A stretch of DNA of 6,166 nucleotides, from positions 1,043 through 7,208 of the forward strand of contig PCSG01000309.1 in the NCBI GenBank assembly GCA_002772195.1, in the 5' to 3' direction. The translations under genes were made by a program, and so were the position numbers. Each line of letters starts with the position of its first letter. Position 1 is the first letter of the stretch. This document shows, in pieces, positions 1-5,579 of the stretch. Source of the stretch: Desulfobacterales bacterium CG23_combo_of_CG06-09_8_20_14_all_51_8 (GTDB taxonomy: Bacteria > Desulfobacterota > Desulfobacteria > Desulfobacterales > Desulfosalsimonadaceae). The notes beneath the pieces were generated by a model. The model searched no databases and was not told the DNA's origin. It saw only the letters and a program-made list of their open reading frames with translations.

Positions 1-1927
1 CCTTTTTCACTTTTTCCGACACCGACTGGTCCAGATCGATAATCTGAAATTTCACCGGCAGCTCAGTGACCAGTTTCCGGCTTTTTTTGTGCCAGCCCCG
101 GTTTTGTTTGTCCCCGAACCCGAACATGGAACGCACCGACATTTCATGCATGAACCGCAGGGTGTCATGCACGGACCGGCAGGATTTGGCCTTAAATGAC
201 GCAGCGTCGGGGTCTATCAGATTCAACCCCAGCACCAGGTCATAAAGGGGGCCGGACTTTTTCGGGTGACGGTTTCCGTCGGCGATCCTTGCCAGAACCC
301 GCTCCCGAATCCCGGGCCAGCGGATTCCTGCGTAAACAGTGCGTTTGGTGGCATTCACGCTGATGATATTTTTCCCCGCAAGGAGGAATGCGGCGTTTTT
401 CCCGAGGCGGAAAATGCAGGGCACGGCAAATTCCCGCACCAATGTCGCGAGATGCCCCACGGGATTGCCTTCCACCACCAGGAGCGCGGCGATCTTCGGC
501 AGGATGGACGCAAGTTCCGGCCGGGGCTGGTCCACCAGCACGATGGCCCCTTCCGGCACATCGGTAAGTTGATCCTCGGGCTTTAAAATTTTGAGCGGCC
601 CTTCGGCCCGGCCCGGGAATATGGTCATTCCCCCTTCCAGAACCGGCAGTGAGTCTTTTCTTTCCGATGCTTTGGCCATCATCTCATCCGGCCGGACGAT
701 GTTCAACTGGCGGGCCTGAAGAAAATAAATTTTTCCGGTTTTATCCATTGCCCATTCAACGTCCAGCTCATAGCCGAATTTATCCGCCGCTTCCATGCCC
801 AATCGTGCGATCTCAATGACTTTTTCATTGGAAAGATAGTCCACCGAACCGACTTCTTCGGCCTCGCCTCCGGCCGGGATGATCCGGATGATCTTCGGGG
901 AAGACCCTTTGGCCACCCGAAAAGTATCGGCCGGGACCTCGCCCTTGACCATGCGGTTGGCAAGTCCCGGGACGGCGCTGATTTCCAGGACGCCGGCCGC
1001 CGGGTCTTTCAAGTCATTGGTGTACGACACGCCGGCGGCCGCGGGCGCCACCATGGGCATGAAAAGGACCGCCATGGGCGTGTCGACTTCCCGGAACTGA
1101 TGATGGATCCGGTATTTCACCGCCCGGTCCGTGAACCGGCTGGCCAGGACATGGCGGTAGGCGGTGAGAAGATTTTCCGTTTTAATCTGAAGTTCGCTGT
1201 CAAACTGACCGGCGAAGGAATGGGCGCCGTCCTCGGATACCGCTGATGACCGGACGGCCCAAAGAATATCGGGAAACTGCTGCTCCAACGCCCGGGCCTG
1301 TTCCATAATGGCGGTTTCAATTTCCGAGGCGACGACCGCTTCCTGGATCATTTTCCGGATAGTCCGGGTCCGGGACTGAAACTGAGCCGGGTCCTCGGTC
1401 ACATCCAAATTATTGAGCAAAATCCGGATGCGGTCATGCAGCTCATTGTCTTCGATCATCCGGTGATAGGCGGCAGTGGTCGCAACAAATCCCGGCAAGA
1501 CCAGGTCCTTGAAGTATTGATGAAGCATCCGCAGCCCGAATGCCTTGCCGCCGATTAGAAACGGGTCCGACCCAATCTCTTCAAAAAGCCCCAGCACAAA
1601 CGGCTGGTCCTTGTCCGGCCGGCATCCGGAAAACAGCTGGTCCGCCTTGTTCCTGAGCTGAAAAATCACCTCATAGAGATCGGTATAATGATCCCCGGTC
1701 ATCAGGTTCAGTTCCTGGGCCATGAGCAGAGATTCGGTGATGAGCCGCTGAATAGGCCTCCGGACACGCTTGTCGTAATGCCGCATATGATTTAGATCCG
1801 CTTCCAGATCGCTTAAAATCTGGAGCGCGCCGCCGTTTTTATTGAGCAGGGACCGAAGGGTTTCATAGCGGAATCTAAACTGATAATCCTTTTCAAAACC
1901 CGCCGGTTTTTCCGGTTTCATGGCCAT
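1..1927 (-). CDS. PEP/pyruvate-binding (PEP synthase/PPDK-like) protein, N-terminal 642 residues, 3' end off window
   Basis: The frame is open from ATG 1927 to the left edge, so the C-terminus is missing. A GGAGG at 1934-1938 sits 6 bases before this ATG, and a second in-frame ATG at 1921 is too far from it (12 bases). Residues 1-115 are a helical, charged leader. The ATP-grasp (PPDK N-terminal) domain spans about 120-410: IGGKAFGLRML from I125, WAVRSSAVSED with R226, DVEWAMD with E391, and IYFLQAR ending at R406. A swivelling phosphohistidine domain follows (about 435-510), with H492 in GNPVGHLATLVRE. Residues 583-602 hold a C-x2-VHD-x3-F-x-HE pattern that I associate with PEP-synthase-like proteins of anaerobic deltaproteobacteria. 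The family transfers phosphate from ATP through a histidine to pyruvate or a related acceptor. No classical PEP-binding TIM barrel begins in the visible part, so true PEP synthase activity is uncertain. It is the last gene of the operon that is visible. Confidence 0.88.
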   Translation of the reverse strand, partial: MAMKPEKPAGFEKDYQFRFRYETLRSLLNKNGGALQILSDLEADLNHMRHYDKRVRRPIQRLITESLLMAQELNLMTGDHYTDLYEVIFQLRNKADQLFSGCRPDKDQPFVLGLFEEIGSDPFLIGGKAFGLRMLHQYFKDLVLPGFVATTAAYHRMIEDNELHDRIRILLNNLDVTEDPAQFQSRTRTIRKMIQEAVVASEIETAIMEQARALEQQFPDILWAVRSSAVSEDGAHSFAGQFDSELQIKTENLLTAYRHVLASRFTDRAVKYRIHHQFREVDTPMAVLFMPMVAPAAAGVSYTNDLKDPAAGVLEISAVPGLANRMVKGEVPADTFRVAKGSSPKIIRIIPAGGEAEEVGSVDYLSNEKVIEIARLGMEAADKFGYELDVEWAMDKTGKIYFLQARQLNIVRPDEMMAKASERKDSLPVLEGGMTIFPGRAEGPLKILKPEDQLTDVPEGAIVLVDQPRPELASILPKIAALLVVEGNPVGHLATLVREFAVPCIFRLGKNAAFLLAGKNIISVNATKRTVYAGIRWPGIRERVLARIADGNRHPKKSGPLYDLVLGLNLIDPDAASFKAKSCRSVHDTLRFMHEMSVRSMFGFGDKQNRGWHKKSRKLVTELPVKFQIIDLDQSVSEKVKK

Positions 1928-1933
1928 AATGCG

Positions 1934-1938
1934 CCTCC
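1934..1938 (-). promoter_or_regulatory. Shine-Dalgarno of the PEP-synthase-like gene
   Basis: On the minus strand this reads GGAGG and ends 6 bases before ATG 1927. It fixes that start over the in-frame ATG two codons downstream. It lies in the 35-base gap after the receiver gene. Confidence 0.75.
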
Positions 1939-1962
1939 ATCGTCAGCAAATAATGTATAAAA

Positions 1963-2343
1963 TCAGGACCGCAGTTCCTTAGACGCCCGTTCGATGATGG
2001 CCCGCAGATCCGCGGGCTTGAAAGGTTTTGCGATAAAATCAAAGGCCCCTTTGGACAGGGCTTCCCGGGCGATTTCCACGGTGGCGTATCCGGTGATGAT
2101 GATGACTTTGGTGCGCCCGGATTTCGCCAGGATGTGTTCCAGGATTTCAATCCCGTCGATTTTTTCCATGCGGATATCCGTGACGACAATATCAAAGGGC
2201 GATTCATCAAACCGGGCCAGGGCTTTTTCCCCCTCCTCGAATGTTTCCACAATGTCTCCGGTTTTTTCAAGGGCCGGTTTCAGACGCTTGCCAACGATAT
2301 TCTCATCGTCGATGACCATTATTTTCAGCGGTTGTTCCGACAT
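1963..2343 (-). CDS. Stand-alone response regulator receiver (CheY-like), copy A
   Basis: This 126-residue protein is a single receiver domain with no output domain. All phosphotransfer landmarks are present: acidic pair D12/D13 in VIDDEN, phospho-acceptor D56 in VVTDIRM, T84 in IIITGYA and K106 in AKPFKP. A partner histidine kinase should phosphorylate D56, with the signal passed on by protein contact, because there is no DNA-binding or enzymatic module. The start ATG is preceded by a G-rich GGGGGAAG (2348-2355), a weaker ribosome site than those of its neighbours. It lies between the unrecognised gene (31-base gap) and the PEP-synthase-like gene (35-base gap). It aligns without gaps to the other receiver of this operon (3415-3834), at 72 of 118 identical positions by hand count, sharing an IVG-[KR]-RLKPAL stretch after the first aspartates. 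That points to local duplication. No sensor kinase is visible in the window. Confidence 0.95.
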   Translation of the reverse strand: MSEQPLKIMVIDDENIVGKRLKPALEKTGDIVETFEEGEKALARFDESPFDIVVTDIRMEKIDGIEILEHILAKSGRTKVIIITGYATVEIAREALSKGAFDFIAKPFKPADLRAIIERASKELRS

Positions 2344-2374
2344 CTGTCTTCCCCCGTTGCGAATAAAAGGTTAA

Positions 2375-3355
2375 TCATTGCATCCGCCGGACGCTTTCAT
2401 CAAAAAGATTTCGGCCGATGATCATGAGGGTGTCTTCAATGGTTTTCGCCGTTATGGAAAGGCTCCATGCAAACTGCCCGTAATTCGTGCGTTCCACATG
2501 AAATCCGTCGGGAATGATCTTGTCCAGCGGGGCGTTCGGGCCGGCGAAAATAAAAATAAAATCCGAGGGCTCATACCCGCTGGCCAGGGTTTCCAGCCGG
2601 AACCGGAAATTCGGTTTCAGGGTGGTTAAGCTCAACTGGTATTCACTGACCGCGGCCACCCATGCGGCCGTGTGTTGATTCGCTTTGGGCCCGGCTTTTT
2701 CCAAATCCCCGTTCCCTGAGTCCATGAACAGATGCCGGAGAGGAATGCTGTTGAAATCACGGATGGACCGGTTTTCCGATGGGGGCGACAAGGCGTCCTT
2801 CCAGAGATCAATGACGTAAATCCCCATGTCTGAAGCGTGGAGTCCGTTTTTATCAAACAAGGCCTGGTTTCGCGTCATGGCATCATTGGATTCCAGACCC
2901 TGGATCACATGAAAAAAGGTCTGCCGCATAAACTCCATGACCGAGATATTTCCCGTGTTCTCCGTTCCCTGGAACCATTTCAGCACATCCGACAGGAGCC
3001 GGTACTCCGGATCAACCGCGTCATCCGCCGCGGAAGGGGTTGAACCGATCAGGTTCCGGGCCGCCAGCTTGTGCCGGTCATAGGCGGCATACAATTCCTC
3101 GCCGCTTTCAGGGACCAGCACGCTGGCATCGTACACCATCCTTCCCAGACGGTCCACCACGCTGTCAATCAGAGTGACCACATAATGGCGGTCAAAAATA
3201 TATTCCCCGAGAACTTTTTCCCGGCCGTCCGCAAAAAGATCCAGCAGGGCCCGGGCGTTTTCAAGAAATTTTTTAAACCGGATGGTCTGGATGCAAAAAT
3301 CCCGGATTCCTGTTTCCCTGTGACCGATTTTTTTTAATTTATCCAGCAGACTCAT
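2375..3355 (-). CDS. Conserved-looking protein of unknown function (326 aa)
   Basis: I do not recognise this family. I chose ATG 3355 because an AAGGAG lies 8 bases upstream. The frame stays open a further 19 codons to a TTG at 3412, but that start lacks a ribosome site and would translate a stem-loop region. The protein looks soluble, with no signal peptide or membrane segment. The N-terminal third is helical and basic (MSLLDKLKK, then IRFKKFLENARALLDLF). The middle is rich in polar and charged residues. A strongly hydrophobic strand, DFIFIFAGP (about residues 265-273), and an ITAKTIEDTLMIIG helix occur near the C-terminus. It contains very few cysteines and no obvious receiver, kinase or DNA-binding motif. 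Its place between two paralogous receiver genes, with gaps of 31 and 59 bases, suggests it is an effector or partner of those receivers. That role is inferred from position only. Confidence 0.85.
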   Translation of the reverse strand: MSLLDKLKKIGHRETGIRDFCIQTIRFKKFLENARALLDLFADGREKVLGEYIFDRHYVVTLIDSVVDRLGRMVYDASVLVPESGEELYAAYDRHKLAARNLIGSTPSAADDAVDPEYRLLSDVLKWFQGTENTGNISVMEFMRQTFFHVIQGLESNDAMTRNQALFDKNGLHASDMGIYVIDLWKDALSPPSENRSIRDFNSIPLRHLFMDSGNGDLEKAGPKANQHTAAWVAAVSEYQLSLTTLKPNFRFRLETLASGYEPSDFIFIFAGPNAPLDKIIPDGFHVERTNYGQFAWSLSITAKTIEDTLMIIGRNLFDESVRRMQ

Positions 3356-3363
3356 GGCGGTTT

Positions 3364-3369
3364 CTCCTT
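3364..3369 (-). promoter_or_regulatory. Shine-Dalgarno deciding the start of the 326-aa unknown gene
   Basis: On the minus strand this reads AAGGAG, 8 bases before ATG 3355. It favours this ATG over the upstream in-frame TTG at 3412. It lies just downstream, in transcript order, of the hairpin at 3376-3410, so the site is left unpaired. Confidence 0.75.
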
Positions 3370-3375
3370 GGATGG

Positions 3376-3410
3376 GCCGGCAACTCCGGAAATCTGCTTC
3401 CGGCGCCGGC
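3376..3410 (-). other. Two-part inverted repeat (predicted mRNA hairpin) in the 59-base gap
   Basis: The inner stem pairs 3386-3391 (ccggaa) with 3398-3403 (ttccgg) around a 6-base loop. An outer stem pairs 3376-3381 (gccggc) with 3405-3410 (gccggc), leaving an internal loop of 4 bases on one side and 1 on the other. The outer arms are also parts of an 8-base direct repeat, gccggcaa, at 3376-3383 and 3405-3412. No T-run follows in the transcribed direction, so this is not a standard terminator. It could protect mRNA ends or tune expression between the receiver and the unknown gene. Structure and role are predicted from the sequence only, and short GC-rich palindromes arise easily in this composition. 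Confidence 0.45.
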
Positions 3411-3414
3411 AAGG

Positions 3415-3834
3415 TTATTCGGCAACCGTTTCGTCATTTGGTGAGGCCGCGTCAATGGGCATGCCCAGGGCTTCAGCCGCGCTGGCGATAATCCGCCGCA
3501 GGTCATCCGGCCGGAAGGGCTTGGCGATAAAATCAAATACCCCTTTCCCCATGGCTTCCCGGGCCAGATCCATTTTCGCATACCCGGTGATCAGGATCAC
3601 CTTGGTGCGGGGCCATTTTTTCTGAACATGCTCCAGCACGGCAATGCCATCCATTTCCTCCATGCGGATATCGGTCACCACGATATCAAATTCCTTCTGG
3701 TCGATGCGCGCCACTGCTTCTTTAGGATTCTCAAAAACTTCCACCTGGCACCCGATCTTGTCCAGGGCCGGTTTCAGACGTCTGCCGACAATGGGCTCAT
3801 CATCCAGCAGCAGCACTTCCAGTGATCTTGCCAT
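3415..3834 (-). CDS. Stand-alone response regulator receiver (CheY-like), copy B
   Basis: This 139-residue protein is a single receiver domain with a short polar tail (about residues 124-139). Key residues are D11/D12 in LLDDEP, phospho-acceptor D55 in VVTDIRM, T83 in ILITGYA and K105 in AKPFRP. The receiver should therefore be phosphorylatable. An AAGGAG at 3843-3848 lies 8 bases before the ATG. There is no output domain, so it must act through a partner protein. It follows the diverged kinase-like gene by 33 bases and precedes the unknown gene by 59 bases. It is a close paralogue of the receiver at 1963-2343 and differs mainly in the surface residues of helices and in the extended C-terminus. 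Those differences would allow the two to serve different partners. Confidence 0.95.
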   Translation of the reverse strand: MARSLEVLLLDDEPIVGRRLKPALDKIGCQVEVFENPKEAVARIDQKEFDIVVTDIRMEEMDGIAVLEHVQKKWPRTKVILITGYAKMDLAREAMGKGVFDFIAKPFRPDDLRRIIASAAEALGMPIDAASPNDETVAE

Positions 3835-3867
3835 TTATTTTTCTCCTTCAACCACCTGTCTATGGGA

Positions 3868-4683
3868 TTACGCGGTTTCCTTTAAAAAATTCTTTTTCAC
3901 ATGCACTTCCACATAGCCGACGCCGTCCACCTGTCCGGCCAGCGCCTTGATGGTTTCGGTTTTTTTCCGTTTCTGGCGGGTCGATGCCCGGGTGGACACC
4001 ACCACCGACCCGTCCCGGGCCTGGACTTTCACGTCCGCCATGGATTTTAACAGCACGGCATGGACTTTTGCCGCCAGGGCCAGATCGGTCAGGCATTTCA
4101 TGGAATAGGTCATGACCTGGAACTTGCGGTATTCCGAGGCCCCGGTAATGGTCCGGACCGTTTCCACCGGATCGATCTGGTCCAGACTGATGACGAGATC
4201 ATAGCGGGACAGATCGGTTTCATCCTGGTTGAAAGCCGCCAGCGACCATTTTTTCCGCCGGGCCATTTCATCGTCCCGGTATGTTTCAGCCCGTTGAAGA
4301 CTGATCCCCCGCTCTTCGGCGATCTTCGCAAGTCCGCTGCTTTTTCCGGCCAAAACCCTTATTTTCATGGCATGGGAAATATCCGTAACGTAAAGATGTG
4401 CGGCCAGACCCCAGCATACCAGGTTATCCGCCAGAAGTCGCTCCAAAACGTCGGCCTCGATGCAGGAGAGATAATACCGCCACTGCCGGGACGACAATTT
4501 CCTGAACAGCGACGGGGTGGTTTCCAACGCCTCTATCAGACGGCCCGGCTCCACCTGATGTCTCGCGGCCACATCGTTTATAATACGGCGGTCCAGCCGG
4601 CCATACCCTTTTTCCTCAGCCACTTTTCCCGCGATCATTTCTTCTATTTCCCGGACATCCGAGGAAATAATAATGATGGACAT
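3868..4683 (-). CDS. Cytidylate-kinase-like protein with degenerate P-loop, BON-like C-terminus
   Basis: This 271-residue protein is a diverged paralogue of the upstream gene at 4738-5550. ATG 4683 is chosen because AAAGGAG (4690-4696) lies 6 bases before it and the resulting MSIIIIS start aligns with MPIITIS of the paralogue. The N-terminal part aligns without gaps to the paralogue, but the nucleotide-binding loop is gone: positions G9, G14 and K15 of the paralogue are D9, E14 and E15 here. The arginine pair after the central strand (ERR in the paralogue) is SSG. Other family features remain: DNLVCWGLAAH (86-96), DDEMARRKKW (137-146) and RYDLVISLD (160-168). Residues 199-263 resemble a BON domain (LALAAKVHAVL, DGSVVVS, QVDGVGYVEV). 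It is probably a non-catalytic pseudokinase, perhaps binding a ligand or its paralogue. That reading is inferred from the lost residues. Confidence 0.85.
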   Translation of the reverse strand: MSIIIISSDVREIEEMIAGKVAEEKGYGRLDRRIINDVAARHQVEPGRLIEALETTPSLFRKLSSRQWRYYLSCIEADVLERLLADNLVCWGLAAHLYVTDISHAMKIRVLAGKSSGLAKIAEERGISLQRAETYRDDEMARRKKWSLAAFNQDETDLSRYDLVISLDQIDPVETVRTITGASEYRKFQVMTYSMKCLTDLALAAKVHAVLLKSMADVKVQARDGSVVVSTRASTRQKRKKTETIKALAGQVDGVGYVEVHVKKNFLKETA

Positions 4684-4689
4684 GATGGT

Positions 4690-4696
4690 CTCCTTT
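4690..4696 (-). promoter_or_regulatory. Shine-Dalgarno deciding the start of the degenerate kinase-like gene
   Basis: On the minus strand this reads AAAGGAG, 6 bases before ATG 4683. It rules out the longer in-frame start at 4731, which would add 16 residues with no ribosome site and no counterpart in the paralogue. Confidence 0.75.
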
Positions 4697-4737
4697 GTTA
4701 TTCCAATCCTGCTTCCATGAACTTTTATCAAAATCCG

Positions 4738-5550
4738 CTAAACAGCATCCGGCGGAAGCTCAACTCCCGCATGGGTCTCCAGATGATGGATGCCGTCCGT
4801 GGTTTCCCGGATCTGGTTGAGTTTTTTCGTGAGTTTCCCGGCGACCGAATCCTTTGCCCGGACATAGATCAACACATTGCCGTATTCGCAGGTCACCCCG
4901 ACATGGGGAAAGTCATCCACCAGCGCGGCCTTGACCCGGCAGGCAATGGCCATGTCCGCCGCTTTGTTACGGTTTCGTTCAGTGGCCTGGAACCCATCTG
5001 TTTCGGCGGCCTGGCAGATGAACTCCACGGCATTATCAACGGAAAGTTTGTCGATACAAATACTTAAATCATAGAGGGACGAATCCCAAGGGTCCTGATC
5101 ATAGAGGGAATGGGTCCATTTCCGGCGCTGCTTGTCATCTTCCTGGATGCGAAGGCGGGCCTCTTCCGCGGGAATGCCGTCCCTTTCCATGACAATTTTG
5201 ATTCGCCTCTCCATGTCGGCGTTGATCCGGACCTTGAGCACATGGGGAATGCCTTTTAACAGCAGATGTCCGGCCAGTCCGTGATAGACGACATTGTCGT
5301 CCACGATCCGCTCCATCAGCGCGGACCGGATATACGCCACATAGGACTGTTTGCTGTGGCGGTAGCGCTCCAGAATGCCCGGCGCGTCGTGAATGGCTTT
5401 TTCCAGTTTCATTTCTGAAACATTGAACCGGCTGCTGGCATCCAGTAGCACTTCCCGGCTGATGAGCCGGTAACCCAAACGTGCGGCCACTTTCTCGGCC
5501 ACGGCCTTGCCCATGGAAGAAGATCCCCTGGAAATAGTAATAATCGGCAT
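4738..5550 (-). CDS. Cytidylate-kinase-like family protein (Cytidylate_kin2 type) with BON-like C-terminus
   Basis: This 270-residue protein starts with MPIITISRGSSSMGK, a P-loop at residues 9-15 (G-x4-GK) followed by Ala rather than Ser/Thr. Further family features are REVLLDAS (32-39), DDNVVYHGLAGHLLLKG (84-100), IPHVLKVRI then MERR (101-116), a lid-like QEDDKQRRKW (136-145) and LYDLSICID (159-167). These match the P-loop nucleoside-kinase fold of the cytidylate-kinase-like family. The native substrate of that family is poorly known, so CMP phosphorylation should not be assumed. Residues 198-263 look like a BON domain (ADMAIACRVKAAL, YGNVLIYV, ETTDGIHHLETH), a fold usually linked to membrane or ligand binding. 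ATG 5550 was chosen by comparison with the paralogue. A TTG two codons upstream (5556) is the alternative. It follows the permease gene by 29 bases. Confidence 0.88.
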   Translation of the reverse strand: MPIITISRGSSSMGKAVAEKVAARLGYRLISREVLLDASSRFNVSEMKLEKAIHDAPGILERYRHSKQSYVAYIRSALMERIVDDNVVYHGLAGHLLLKGIPHVLKVRINADMERRIKIVMERDGIPAEEARLRIQEDDKQRRKWTHSLYDQDPWDSSLYDLSICIDKLSVDNAVEFICQAAETDGFQATERNRNKAADMAIACRVKAALVDDFPHVGVTCEYGNVLIYVRAKDSVAGKLTKKLNQIRETTDGIHHLETHAGVELPPDAV

Positions 5551-5560
5551 ACCCAATGAT

Positions 5561-5565
5561 TCCTT
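5561..5565 (-). promoter_or_regulatory. Shine-Dalgarno of the intact kinase-like gene, start ambiguous
   Basis: On the minus strand this reads AAGGA. It lies 10 bases before ATG 5550 and 4 bases before an in-frame TTG at 5556. Neither spacing is ideal. The ATG is preferred because the paralogue begins at the same protein position, so the protein ends would differ by only two residues. Confidence 0.55.
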
Positions 5566-5579
5566 CGTTAATTATTCTT

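Noticed and set aside
1893..2270. Minus-strand frame overlapping the receiver and the start of the PEP-synthase-like gene
   Set aside because: It is an out-of-frame shadow: both overlapped genes have clear family motifs in their own frames and this frame has none.
3071..3337. Shorter plus-strand frames across 266-586, 2134-2421, 3071-3337 and 3628-3825
   Set aside because: All lie opposite coding sequence on the minus strand and encode compositionally biased peptides without motifs.
3376..3410. Rho-independent terminator between the receiver and the unknown gene
   Set aside because: A hairpin exists but no T-run follows in the direction of transcription, and the next gene follows closely with its own ribosome site.
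3356..3412. N-terminal extension of the 326-aa gene from TTG 3412
   Set aside because: The extra 19 codons start at a TTG without a ribosome site, whereas ATG 3355 has AAGGAG at 8 bases.
4060..5067. A long open frame (about 335 codons) on the plus strand
   Set aside because: It runs antisense across two well-supported kinase-like genes and the gap between them, its protein shows no family pattern, and it has no convincing ribosome site. It looks like a by-product of GC-biased codon use on the other strand.
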